Part shown: positions 24,096 through 35,995 of the stretch, piece after piece
Position numbering within the stretch: position 1 is the stretch's first letter
How the letters are laid out: each line of letters begins with the position of its first letter
NCBI RefSeq assembly: GCF_040939455.1
Contig: NC_134108.1
Coordinates: forward strand, 84,364,001-84,428,000
Reading direction: 5' to 3'
DNA: 64,000 bases
Origin: Microcebus murinus
Taxonomy: Eukaryota; Chordata; Mammalia; Primates; Cheirogaleidae
Position numbers and translations under genes: made by a program
The notes under the pieces: generated by a model
Databases searched by the model: none
What the model was told of the DNA's origin: nothing
What the model saw: only the letters and a program-made list of their open reading frames with translations

Positions 24096-25268
24096 CACAT
24101 ATTCTTTATCCATTCCTCAGTTTGTGGGCACTTAAGTCAATTCCATATCTTTGCAGTTCTGAATTGTGCTGTCATAAACATATGAGTGCAGGGATCTTTT
24201 GATATGATGACTTCTTTTCCTTTAGGTAGATACCCAGTATTAAGACTGGGTAAATCTACTGTATCAAATGATAAATCTACTCTGAATTCTTTGAGAAATC
24301 TCCATACTGTTTTCCATAGAGACTGTGCTAATTTAAATTCCCATAGACATTCTATACACATTTCATTTTCACATCAGCACCAACATCCATTTTTTTTCTG
24401 CTTTTTCAATAATGGTCTTTCTGACTAGGATAAGGTGATAACCCATTGTGGTTTTAATTTACATTTACCTGATGATTATCAATTATGAGCATTTTTTCAT
24501 ATGTTTTTTGGCCATTTGTATCACTTCTTTTGAAAAATATCCAGTCATGTCTTTTGCCCACTTTTTAATGGGCATTTTTTTTTTTTTTTTTTTTTTTGGT
24601 CTTTGTTTCTTGCTGGTTAGTTTGAGTTGCCTATAGATTCTAGATATTAGTTATTTGTCAGATGTATATTTTGTGAATATTTTTTCCCATTCTTCAGACT
24701 ATATATTTACTCTGTAAATTGTTTCTTTTGCTGTGTAGATATTTTTAGTTTAATTAAGTCCCATTAATTTATTTTTGTTGCATTTGCTTTTGGGGTCTTA
24801 GTCATGAATTCTTTGCCTAGGCCAATGTCCAGAAGGGTTTTTTCTAGATTTTCTTCTAGAATTTATATGGTTTCAGATCATCCATTTAAGTCTTCAAGCC
24901 ATCTTGAGTTAATTTTTTTATATGGTGAGAGATAGAAATCTAGTTTCATTTTGCTGCATGTGGCTGATTTTTCCTACATTATTTATCAAATAAGATGTCC
25001 TTTCCCCAGTGTAAGTTTTATCTGCTTTGTCAAAAATTAGTTGATTGTAGGTATGTAGCTTTATTTCTGGCTTCTCTGTTTTATTCCATTGAGCTATGTG
25101 TTTACTTGTGTGCCTGTTTTATGCTGTTTGGGTTACTAATGCCTTGTAGTATAATTTGAAGTCAGGTAATGTGATGCCTCCATTATTCTTTTTGCTTAGG
25201 GTTGCTTTGGCTATTTGCACGCTGTTTTGTTTCCACATGAACTTGAGGAATGTGTTTTCTAATTCTGT
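23676..25268 (-). mobile_element. L1, 3'UTR into ORF2, minus strand
   Basis: About 1.6 kb of inverted L1. It runs from the T-rich 3' end near 23676 through 'ctccatgttgctgcaaaata' near 23978, 'ttatggctgagtagtattcc' near 24011, 'ccatactgttttccata' near 24302 and 'gatgcctccattattctttt' near 25172, and stops in ORF2 near 'aattctgta' at 25260. The minus-strand frame 24137-24361 keeps degenerate ORF2 C-terminal wording. A TA microsatellite interrupts it. Confidence 0.9.
24035..24095. repeat. TA microsatellite inside L1
   Basis: About 60 bp of alternating TA with one C interruption, starting directly after 'agtattccatggta', a place where L1s normally carry a short TA-rich stretch. Confidence 0.95.
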
Positions 25269-27544
25269 ATAATATGACGTTATTACATAGATACATTGTA
25301 TAGTAATGAAGTCTAGGCTATTAGTGTACCCAAATTTAGTGTACATTGTACCCATTAAGTAATTTCTCATATTCTACCCCCTTCCTGTATTAAGTTGAAC
25401 TATATGATTCAACCACCTTTAACTTATATAAACTAAAATTTTATTTAACCAATTTGACCAAAATAGAATAAAATTTATGTGATATTATCTATCTTTGTCT
25501 TTCAGTTTGAAATTGTACTTAGAATAAGAATAAACCTCATTTAACTGCGAATCCAGGGATTTTCAGGCATGATTTATAGTCAGAACTATATTCCTAAGGA
25601 ATCTTGCCTCTAAGATCAATACATACAACAGGTAAATGAAGACTTGCTGTGGTTCTCACAAAGCAGAAACCCTAGAGCCTTGACCAACAGGATTTCATCC
25701 TTCTTGCTACCTCGTGATTGCTGAAATGGTTGAGGGAAGACAATTTGAAACAATTATTCTAGTACATCAAACCAATTTTACAAATAGTGGGTGAGATACC
25801 ACGGGGCAAATTGACTAGAGCAGATTTATAAGTCATATCACTGGCAAATCAATATATAAAATATAAGATTTATTACTTATACACTATACAGATGAATATG
25901 GCATGAATAAAACTTAAATTTCTCAAAAGCATTTATCTCACCAGAATTTAGAATTTTTAGGTTGTCTATATATTTATATATCAGGATGCCAGGATATAAA
26001 AATACCCTTGAAAGGCCATGCAGCTAGTTATGATTTGCATAGTATATTCTCGTGTTCTATTTCTCAGAGTGTTTGAGCCCACCATCTGCTTATTTTTATT
26101 ATTTTTTTAACTTGGCAGTGAGCAGAGAGTTGATGGTTTGGGAATATGTGTTATGATTATACAGAATGTTATTTCGTGGAGAAGTATGGTTCATCATTGC
26201 AGAAATATGTCACCAAAGCTTTTTTGGAAAGAATTGGCATATATCACTAGGAATTATTATCTAAGACATTAGTGTCTTAAGATCAGTTAAATTAGAATAA
26301 AGCACCAACACATTTTCCATTTAATTCCCTCAGGAATACTCAGTTTAAAAGAGAACATGGGCATCATTCTAACTCAAGCTTGGTGTTGCATCAATTAAGT
26401 TGGAAGAGAGAATTATAACCTAGCTCTAAAGAAGTTAAAAGAAAAAAAAATTTAGCTTGGTTTCTAATTAAAGGAGCTATCCTATGAACTCGTAAATATA
26501 CATAGCTGACTCTATCAACATTCTGCTTGTATTACAACAAAATGGTAAAAATTTTATAAGATCTTTGTAAAGCGAACAAGCCAAAATCTGGGAGTCATTC
26601 TCATGACTTCCTTTCCTCACATCAACCCCCTTTCTCTCTTCAGATACTTTGTAAGATCTAGACTTTATGTAAAACAGTAGAATAAATGTCCAGGCTACAT
26701 TCTCAATCCCATTTTTACTGCAATACATCTGATTCGATTCCTATCTTATTTCTACATTGAGTTTAAATTTCTTTAAAGCTATGACAGAGAATGTGAGAGA
26801 CCACACTACAGAATTCCCAGGATAACAGGTGATTTACCCTGTAATTTGGTATTTAACATCTGCTTATCTCTCTAGAATGTTAACTACCTGAGGGCAGACT
26901 GTGTCTGTGAGATTCCTTGCCAACATTTTGTTTGCATGAATGAATTCTAAAAGTATTTGGTTAATGATTAAAATTTTACTGGAGAATATGCTACAGAGAC
27001 TTTAAGTACCCAGGGCTTGTTGCCAAGGATTTTTCTGTCTAAACAATGTTTTTTCTTCAGGACATCAAAGAAGAAATCATGTAAGATGTTTTTGTGATCA
27101 TCCAAGCAAACATCATTTATGAAGAAACTTCAAATTTAAGCACCTTTTGTTTGAAATCCTTATCCCAGCACTCCACTGTTCCCTGAAGATGATGATACCT
27201 TCTGTAGCTGCCCCTTTGTGACCAAATCCTGCCAAAGCTCTGTCCCAGTGGCTCCCACAGACTTTGGTACTGGGATCTTCCCACCTCAACAGGTCATCAT
27301 CCTGTTTCTCAGGACACTTTTATACTTCTCAGGCTTAACTCCTGCTTTTTGGCTTGGCCCAGAAGAACCCGAAAGTGTACCTACCCCTCTGCTGCTTTGC
27401 AGCTTTCAGTCTTAGAGATGAAAGGCAGGCACCAGCTGCTACCCATATGCTAGGACAGTGTTTCTCAAAATCTATGTGGAGGAAACAATTTGATTTTTTT
27501 TTCTTTTTTCCCCAATATCAAAGACCATATTCCTATAAATTTGG
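25269..27544. other. Unassigned sequence
   Basis: No gene or clear repeat. The stretch 26870-26950 has faint L2-like wording that I could not extend. 27160-27480 is less AT-rich but without any recognisable exon or LTR. Confidence 0.45.
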
Positions 27545-27660
27545 TATAATGCACACTATTGGGTGAAGGTGACAATAAAAGCTCAGACTTCACCACTATA
27601 CAATATATCCACATAACAAAACTTCATCGTACCTCCTAAGTCTATACCAAAAAAACTGTT
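27545..27660 (+). mobile_element. L1MA-type terminal 3'UTR fragment
   Basis: Shares the terminal 3'UTR wording found again at 33837-33935: 'gctcagacttcaccactata' and 'caatatatccacataacaaa'. Only about 115 bp is present and no A tail is preserved. Confidence 0.6.
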
Positions 27661-28892
27661 AATATATGTAAAGTCCTTAGAAAAATGATTGGATATTCAT
27701 ATTGGCTTTATAAACATTATATATATATATATTTTTTTGCCTGTATTTCCATACCAAATGAGCATAATTACATTTCATAATAAAAGGATTACATTCAGAA
27801 CAAAAAAAATAAATGAATTACTAGAAAAATGAAAGGAAAAAAGAAAACACAGAAAAAATGTATTTATTAATATAATCATTATTCCTTACTTTGATTAAAT
27901 ACAACAGAGATTCTCAAAGTGCCAATGTTTATGCTCAATGTTTCTACTGATCCATACTAAGCAGTTCACGGACCACCCTTTGGGTACTATTGCTCTAGGA
28001 GGTGAAAGTCAGGTCCTGCCGTGAACTCTCTGAATCAACTAGAGTGGGCTGATAGAACTCTGCAGAGTAATAAGCATCAAACCTGGAGGTGAGATGACAA
28101 TGACCCTTTTTTGTCCTCATTCTCTATGGGTGCTTCTCATCCCCAGTCCCCACTTCATGCTAGCATATCCTACTTAGTTGAAAGATCTGTATTTTGGTGA
28201 CTCTTTAATTCTGCTTTTGAAGTTCTGGTCTTTTGTGAGTTAGAAGTGGATGTTGGGATAGACAGTACAGCTATCCTTTAGAAAATTTGGCATGCATTGT
28301 CCTAGAAGCTTTTTATAAAGTGATACTTCTCATCAGTTTTCTCTGGTTTGGGGCTTCCACAGAAATCACAAAACTGAAATCACATTCACTGTCCTGTTAC
28401 ATTAGCATAAAATTCGAACACTTTAAAAGCCTTATTATCTCTTCCACCAAGATATCTTTGGCTAATCTAAAAATTTAGTTAGTTAAACACAATTTCATTA
28501 AAGGATATCATAAGAAATAACTAATAAATAGTTAAAACTTTTACTTTAAATTTGAAACATATATGTGTGCATTCATTCATTCTTTTGACATATAGCCAAG
28601 GCCTTTCCTTAGGTCATATGTCCACTGAGTGTCATTTCGTATCTTCATTTTTCCATAAAATGAAGCCCTATTGCTTTTATAATAGTAATTTTCAAAATTT
28701 ACTTTTTCCTTAAAGCAGAGTAAGAATCTAATGACATGTAAAAATAGTCAGATATGCCTTAGGTTTACAAAATTCTTTCCCATCTCCTCTCTAATTTTTA
28801 TAGTTTGTCTTGTCCATTTCAAATTTTGCAGCATTTTAAGCATAGCAATAATATTCAGTAGAGAGACAGCACCAAATTCTAACCATGGATGG
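27661..28892. other. Unassigned sequence
   Basis: A possible hAT scrap at 27905-27990 ('gagattctcaaagtg' and 'cacggaccaccctttggg') is too short to call. No gene seen. Confidence 0.45.
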
Positions 28893-29452
28893 AAACTGGT
28901 ATGGAGATTCCTCAAAGAACTAAAAGTAGATCTATCATTTGATCTAGCAATGCCACTACTGGGAATCTACCCAAAGGAAAAGAATACATTTTATTTAAAA
29001 AGACATGTGTACTTGAATGTTTACAGCAGCACAATACACAATTGCAATGATGTGAAAACATCCCAAGTGCCCACTAATACATGATTAATAAATGTGGTAT
29101 ATGTATACTATGGAGTATTACTCAGCCTTAAAAAACAGTGAACTAATACATCTTGTTTTAACCTGAATATACTGGAGCCCATTCTTCTAAATGAAGTATC
29201 ACAAGAATAGAAAGACAAACACCACACGTACTCACCAATAAATTGGTACTAATCCATCAACACTTATGTGCACATATGGAAATAAGATTCATTGGGGACC
29301 ATGCAGGTGGAAGGGAATGGGTAAATTCACACATAACGGGTGCAGTGCATGCTGTCTGGGCATACTTGTAGCTAACTTGGGTAGCACAAAGTCAATTTAT
29401 GTGACCAAAGAGTTTGTATCCCCATAATATTCTGAAATAAAGAAAAAATGTA
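28893..29452 (+). mobile_element. 5'-truncated strepsirrhine-type L1
   Basis: Begins late in ORF2 ('ctggtatggagattcctcaa') and ends 'gtttgtatccccataatatt' with an A-rich tail to 29452. The ORF2 frame continues to about 29084 with visible 'LLGIYPKEK', downstream of the Cys motif, which is lost. The order of 3'UTR blocks is the same as at 5.2 kb and 18.0 kb. Confidence 0.9.
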
Positions 29453-29666
29453 AAAAAAATTCAATATTTCGAAAGTATTCAACTTGGTTTTCACAAAAAT
29501 AATTCTATTTTCTCATTCCCCTTATTGATTTACTTAATATAAATATTTACTTAAAATACAGAATTATTTCAATAACTCCAAGTTTTGGAAACAATTTATT
29601 CTCAAATTGAAATTGTACCAATAGGATTTTCAACTATGCTGGCCTCTAGAGAAAGATCTGCTTGTC

Positions 29667-30040
29667 AAAAAGACTGTAGATCTTGCGCTGGCTAACAATA
29701 TGTGTACCCCCATAATATGAAGTAATAAAAAATTATTTTTTAAAAAAGAAATCAATGTAGAAAAATCAATGAAACAAAAAAAAATAATTTACAAAATTGA
29801 TTGGACAAAAATAAATGTATGAAGGCTTAATAAGTAGCTCATGGACAGGAGGTCTGACAGACACAGGTGTGATGTTATGGTTTAAAAAAATTAATGTGAT
29901 CTTTGGCTACATTAATAGAAATAAAGTGCACATGAAGGAAAAAAAATGGGAAATGACATTACCTGTCACTAAGGATACATAACAGTTTGGTGAATCAATA
30001 AAATAATACAATATGCTAAAAAAAAAAAAGACTGTAGATC
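29667..30040 (+). mobile_element. L1 3' tip with 3'-transduced flank, complete insertion
   Basis: One insertion between identical 16-bp duplications (aaaaagactgtagatc at 29667-29682 and 30025-30040). It opens with about 50 bp of L1 3' end (to 'gtacccccataatatgaag' and a short A-rich stretch, about 29683-29746). It continues with roughly 270 bp of non-L1 sequence and closes with AATAAA (29997-30002) 16 bases before a poly-A run at 30018-30029. This is the structure of an L1 3' transduction: transcription read past the weak L1 signal and used a downstream one. Confidence 0.88.
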
Positions 30041-30480
30041 AGTGTTCTCTGGGTATCATCAGTTTATTTAATATTGAGTGCTGAGGATGAAGAGCCATTG
30101 TTAATTTCCTAATGAGTTAAGTAGAGAAGAGTTTAATGGACCTATCCAACAATAATATACCATTTTCTGTAGTGATTTTGTTTTTAGAGAGCAAAGATAG
30201 AAAATGGATATAGAAAAAATATTACTATATTACACTGGTTAAATATTAAAAATATATAAATAGAATCCAATATATTGACACACGTATGTATACAAAGATA
30301 CACAAATTCCATTTGATAGACTTTATATTACTGAGAAAAGAAAAGATATTTTAACTTAGATCATTTTAATTGTAAGATTTAATCATATAATGCATATTAA
30401 GTATACTTAACATAATGCATAGTGCATAGTAGCCAATCAGTAAAGACTAAAGTACAGATTATTCTTCCATGTCATGCTTT
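30041..30480. other. Unassigned AT-rich sequence
   Basis: No LTR or other repeat recognised between the L1 insertion and the ERVL remnant. Confidence 0.5.
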
Positions 30481-31693
30481 AGAACAGTTTATCTGGAAAA
30501 TGGACAGCGAGAAGGAGATTTGTGTTCAGACTGTGGAGCACTCTGAAAAACAACACCTAGGGAGTGAAAGATGAAGTAGTAAGTAAGCTTAAGGAGTGTT
30601 GAACAGGAAAGTAGTTGCAAGACAAGCCTCAGCAGATCCTGTATGGAGCATTGCAGCTGGATGGTCCTTCTGTGTTGCACAAATGAAGCAAGAGGTGCAA
30701 GCCCCTGTACCCCCACTTTGACACACCATTGGATACAGATTACTCTTGGAGGGGAGGCATGATCTTCCATGAGGAAGTTTCCTTTGGCAAAGAAAATTCC
30801 CTGTAATTCAGTTGTGACCTCACAGTAGCTACAACTCTTGGTAGCTGGTGGACTGCTCTCCTTGCCTTCTGGACTCGAGGCATAATGCATCCAAAGTGGC
30901 CTGTGGGCACTATAGCTTAAAGTTTACTGGGATTCTTACCTTGCCCCTTGACAAAAGTATACCCTCTCTTTGGGACCTCTAAACCCAAAGTAACTAATGC
31001 TATAAGTTCAGAAATCAAAAAGTACCCTAGTATGTCACTAGGTGCAACAGAAATCAAGGTAATTTCTACTTTCTTCTCTTGCGTACATGACCCATGATTG
31101 CAGCTATTAGAGACCCATAAAAATAAAATAATTATTAATTATTATGCGTAGTGTATCCATGAGGGATGGTAGTTCATCCTGGCAAGGAATTTTCTCAAGG
31201 CTAGCACCTAAGCTGTGCCTTCAGAGGCACATTGTTGTCTTAGGCTAGCAACATCTGGGTTATGGTTGTCATGATTATGAGCCCATTGCTACATGATCTT
31301 TATTGGAGATGGTCTCTTGTTCTGAAATATTGTGATGTAGTATTATGTGTCAGGAGATCGAATACTGTATTCCCTGAAATAGTAATGCTGGATGAGTCCC
31401 TATAAGCAGAAAAGAAAAACTCATATCCACAATATATGCAAATTTCAGTCAAGATGAATATTGTCCTTTTCCAAGGCATTTACCATAATACCAAAAATTT
31501 GTTGTCTTCCTCACAGATAATCCTTGACCAAGGGATCAGTGCTGATCTATATTACTCTGCACTTCTTAGGCCATTGTGAATTAACTACTTGGTGGGTTGC
31601 CCCTGTCTAACATTCTTCGCTGCCAACATGATTCCTCTGTTCATGTCAGAATGGGAATAGCTGATGAAAAAAGCTAATGTCAAAAATACAATA

Positions 31694-31717
31694 AAAAACA
31701 ACAACAACAACAACAAA
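31694..31717. repeat. AAC microsatellite
   Basis: Short run of AAC units inside the ERVL remnant. Confidence 0.85.
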
Positions 31718-31922
31718 AGCATAAGCATTTATAGCTTCTTGATTGTTTAGTGCTTCATCCAGGATGCTTGATCTCTGATGGGCATTAACACACAGTATAA
31801 GATCTTCACACATTATGCTCATTCCCATAGATTCATCCCCAAGCCATTCCCCTGACTTCACATCTTTTTCCTTTTTGGCCTCTATTCAACTAACCAAGAT
31901 ACTTGTCACTGCCCATGAATCT

Positions 31923-32125
31923 ATACATATTCTTTTTTTTTTCCTACTTATTCAACTAATATTTACTAAGCATCTACTGTATACTAGGCACTGTTCTAGG
32001 CACTAAACAGCGAATAAAACAGATAAAATCCCTGTCCTAGTAGAATTTATATGCCAGCTCTGGCTGAGAGGTGGGAAGACAATAATCAATGTAAAATAGT
32101 AAATTTTGCAGACATACATATTCTT
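31923..32125 (-). mobile_element. Poly-A-tailed L2 3' fragment inserted in ERVL
   Basis: Between identical 12-bp repeats (atacatattctt at 31923-31934 and 32114-32125) sits 179 bp that is L2 3' end on the minus strand ('ctaggcactgttctaggcac' on the plus strand near 31984). It ends in a T run at 31933-31942, a poly-A tail on the minus strand. The plus strand reads TTCTT/AA at 32125/32126, close to the L1 endonuclease preference. ERVL sequence resumes on both sides. L2 elements normally lack poly-A, so this looks like L2-containing RNA moved by L1 enzymes. Confidence 0.8.
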
Positions 32126-32714
32126 AATTGGGCCATTTCCCTTTCCACACATAGCAGATGATTATGGACAACTCTTGATGCTCAGCCTAAGAAGAAGGTT
32201 CCCTTTCACTGCAGAGCAAACCTGCAGTAGGGCTACAGTTTTGTCAAAGTCAGTTTTTAGCTCGAGTACACATATCTATCTGACTCATCTGAAAATCGAG
32301 CTCACCAATTTATTTCCTCTGGCAGCTGATCATAAGAGACCCATCCTTTTGATCATGGGTCTGAAGTGAAAGAAAAGCATCAGTGCAAAGTGGTGATGCA
32401 GTGATTAGGGCTTTGACTCATGCAGCTTGTATGTACCACTTGCCCTTGATTATGCCTGATCTCAGACTTACTTGCATTTATGTGTGCCTACTCAGCCTTC
32501 TGAATCCACGCATGATAGGCAGCTCTACTTATATGTTTATACAATATCCTATGGAGAGATGTTCCATCCTGCATGTATGCAGTAGCTGGCCAAGAGCTCT
32601 TTTATGAACATTGTCTAGTTCTCAAATATAGAAATCTGGGATTCCTTGTTGTGATTCTCCTCTTGGCATTTGCCACAGATACCACCTAAGATATTTTTCT
32701 ATAACAAATCCTTT

Positions 32715-33770
32715 TAGTACAGAAATTCTCAAACTTTTTATCCCAGAATCTTTTCATAGTCTTAAAAACCTTTAAAAACACTAAAGAGCTTTTGTCTCTG
32801 TGTATGATGTAAATATAGACATATAGATATACTTATAGGTATAGATATATTCACTGTATAGACATTGAAATTGAGAAACTTTAAAAATATTTATTAAATA
32901 ATTAATTTAAAATAAGGATAATAAACCCCTTGCATGCTACCATAAATAATAAGTCTATGAAAAATAACTCTACTTTTCAAAAGAATTTAGTGATATGAAT
33001 GGCGTTGTTTCACATTATCGTAGATATTTTTTACTATCTGGCCTAATAGATGATAGTTGGATTCTTGCATCAGCTATTGCCTCAATATGTTGCTATATGT
33101 TGTATTGCTTAAAGTATATATAAAAATAAATCTAGTCTTACAAATAGGTAGTTAGAAAAAGAAAAAGTATTTTAATAAACTTTTCATATAGTTTTGAATA
33201 TTCTGCTTTGATACTATATCCAATTCAACAAATGGCAGTTTCTTAAAGCTGAGTTGCAATATGGAACCTGACACTATATTAATTAAATCTCATAGTTTGT
33301 TAAAATAAAATATGTTGATCTTTCTTGCACTCTGAACAGATCTTTTATCCATGCTTGGTTTCATAATGTTATCCATTTGGCATTTGGAAAATAAAAAAAA
33401 ACAATGAATTATTCAATGAGATCTTCCAATTATTGAGACATTTCATTATACAATATCAAAAATTCACATTTATTAATATCAACATTGATCTCATCAGAAA
33501 ATTTTTTATTTATTAGGAAGCTATCAAGCTCATAGTTTCAGACACAAGTTTCACAATATTCTAATTATGATTTGAAATCTCAAATGTTATTGTCATTCAT
33601 AATAAATAATGCCAAGGAGTTCTTTTCAAGTCTGAAAAATGCCCCATGATAAAAATAGGTAATGCATATGATTGCTAAGTGACTATAATATTCTATACCT
33701 AAATTAAACAACTTATGAGAAATGGTAGCAATATAGGCAACTACTAAAATTTAATACACTTATTGCATAA
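32715..33770 (+). mobile_element. hAT-like DNA transposon, copy 2 (longer)
   Basis: Same family as 1593-2183. It starts 'agaaattctcaaactttt', a hAT-type end, contains 'aaagagcttttgtctctgtg' near 32783 and extends further than copy 1 with 'gtatttt'-rich and 'cattcataataaataatgcc'-type blocks to about 33770. No transposase frame is visible. The right terminus is unclear because an L1MA tail follows. Confidence 0.6.
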
Positions 33771-33787
33771 TGTAATTTCAAAAGATC

Positions 33788-34051
33788 ATCAAGATGAGAA
33801 ATTACTTAATGGGTATATGTTTGTTACTCCAGTGATGGATACACTAAAAGCCCTAACTTGACCACTATGCAGTATATCCATGTAACCAAATTACACTTAT
33901 ACACCATAAATTTATACAAATCATAAAAAACTAAAAGAAGGGAAATATTAGCAGTTGATATGAAGTACATTGTCATGCGTAAAAATACAAATGCCTAATA
34001 AATATGTAAAATAGTTGAGCCCACCAGTAAAAAAAAAAAAAAGAAAAAAAA
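33788..34051 (+). mobile_element. L1MA-type 3' end with possible transduced tail
   Basis: L1MA 3'UTR end at about 33788-33930 ('ttacttaatgggtata', 'gcagtatatccatgtaacc', 'accataaatttatacaaat'). About 95 bp of non-L1 sequence follows, with AATAAA at 33997-34002 and then a poly-A run at 34029-34051 interrupted by one G. The second signal and tail would fit a 3' transduction, but I found no convincing target duplication. Confidence 0.55.
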
Positions 34052-35772
34052 CATAAATTCAAAAATGCTAAGCAACATTTTTACATGTCCATTTAAATGT
34101 TGGTGAGTATTTTGAGAAAATTTGGTTTACCCATTTTTGAAGGATTAAAAAATAGACAAATTCCTTCAAAAGCAAGTTTAAAATGTGTCTCAAACTCTAT
34201 TCATTTGGGCTATTAATTACTTGATAAAAACTATATTTTAAAAATATATTGTTAGATATGCTCAATATTAACATGGTAGAATATTACAAAGTCTTTAGAA
34301 AATTTAATTTTCAATAGGCAAATTGTTCATTTTATTTGTACAAATATTTGGAAAATATCTTAACTTTTCCAATATTATTTCCTCAAAGAAACCCTCTGAG
34401 ATACATAATAGTAACCCATAACCAGCCCTGTCACCTATTTTAAGTTTCTTCTAGAGAAAAAGAAATGTATGTTTTTTGCTTATTTTAAATATTTTCCTCA
34501 CACAATGAAATTAAAGTTCCATGAAAAATGTTTTTTATTGTTCATTCTGTATTCCTAGAAGACATACAGAGCATAGTATATTGTAGACATTCAATAGATA
34601 ATTGTCATATTAATGAGTAATTGAAAATTAACAAGATATAAACTAAGGAGTGATAAACTTATTGTTCTATGATTTTCTGAGGGTTTTTTTGCACATTGTT
34701 CTTCAAGACAGTTTTTCTTTTTTTCTTTTTTTTTTTTTTTCAGCATCTGTTCCAAACAGAACAAGACAGTTTTTCATATTGTAATCACAAAATTACTTGC
34801 TTGAGAAAGAATAATCTTTTGAAACAACATACAACATCCAAGCATCTAAGAATTTTTATAGTTTTGTTCTGCTTTTTTTGTAATTAACTTATTGTCAAGT
34901 TGAAAATTATTTTATCACTTAATATAATGCATGTCTAATTGTTAATACAACTGTTCCATATTTAAAGCAAGCACTTAAAGTCTTTCTGTGTTTACTCAAT
35001 TTCTACCATGTTTTTGTTTTTGCTTTTATTTTTTGTTTTATTTTTTACAGGAGACAATTTCTCTGCCATGGGCGCAAGATTCTCTATGGCTCTGGAATTG
35101 CCCTAGTGAGTATGCTTTCTGGAATATCAATTTATCATTGATTTTTAAGGCTATGCTATTGCATTATGATGACCTAAGGCATGGTTCTTTAATATTTCAC
35201 TTTACCCTATGATGTTTTACTTTGTTTTATTGTAAAAGCCCATATGGCACTGAGACCCATTGTCAATTCTCAAAAACACTGTCATATAAAGAATAAAATT
35301 TCACACAAATTGACAAAGAATACTTGCTCTAATTATCGGTCAAATGAAAAAATTTCAGAATCATTTATTACTTTGTTGTAATAGTTTCTTTTTCATCACA
35401 AGTGTATTTGGTAATTATCATGAAGACAAGATTCTACCCTTAATTATGTCTTTGATGCCCAGAGCAAAGAAAGGAATGTCTCAAGTTATTACTACCATCT
35501 GGCATTTTAGCATTCTAGCTTTATTCTATTGCCTCTTTTAAAACAGGGTTTCACTTTGCCCCCATCTTCTATAGGAACTCTAATTGTCCTGTATATTAAG
35601 CAGGGTGCGGTGGAGGAGATCAAAATATTGGGAGTGGTCTCCTTTACTCCTTGCAGAATTTTCAGGATTACAGACAGAATTATCCTAAGGAGTAGAAAAA
35701 AAAGAGTCCCTTGAACCCTGGGTTTGGTAGACAGAGAAACATATCAAAATTGTCATCAATTCTAGGCAGTTG
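34052..35772. other. Unassigned AT-rich sequence
   Basis: Contains T-rich runs near 34710-34740 and 35030-35045. Open frames of 60-75 codons have no recognised domain. No repeat family recognised. Confidence 0.5.
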
Positions 35773-35780
35773 CTTTAGTG

Positions 35781-35995
35781 CAGGGTTTCTCACGTGCCAT
35801 CCTGTTGACATTTGTGTCTGGGTAATTCATTTTGTGGGGGCTTGTGTATAGGGTGTTTAGAAGTATCCCTGACCTCTCTCTACCTACTAGAAGAACTAGT
35901 ACCTCCCCCATGACAATCAAAAATGACTGTAGACATTGATTTTCAAATGCTCTGTGGATGGCAAAATCCTCATTCACTTCAGTTGAGAACAACAG
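35781..35995 (-). mobile_element. MER20 DNA transposon, copy 2
   Basis: Inverted MER20: starts 'cagggtttctcacgtgcc', contains 'tttagaagtatccctgacc' near 35859 and 'tggatggcaaaatcctc' near 35955, ends 'cagttgagaacaacag'. Flanking octamers 35773-35780 (ctttagtg) and 35996-36003 (gtttagga) share 5 of 8 bases. Its minus-strand reading accounts for the C-terminal part of the longest open frame in the window. Confidence 0.85.

Larger units (their letters stand above)
30481..32700 (-). mobile_element. ERVL internal region (pol remnant)
   Basis: Endogenous retrovirus of the ERVL class, minus strand. Going from high to low coordinates I recognise the RNase H region (about 32400-31740, including residues VNAHQR near 31780), then integrase-like segments (about 31500-31150), then the end of pol (about 31050-30870). 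Many stops and indels; nothing functional. A 179-bp L2 piece splits it at 31935-32113 and an AAC microsatellite lies at 31694-31717. No flanking LTR was recognised, and the far left part (30481-30860) is assigned by continuity only. Confidence 0.7.

Noticed and set aside
23927..24202. 91-codon frame with a long YI repeat
   Set aside because: The repeat is the TA microsatellite inside an L1.
28731..29084. 117-codon open frame with L1-like C-terminus
   Set aside because: Chimera of unique sequence and the L1 ORF2 tail starting at 28893; the Met is fortuitous.
30489..30890. 133-codon minus-strand open frame
   Set aside because: Lies in the decayed ERVL region in the pol direction; no domain recognised, so treated as a remnant and not a gene.
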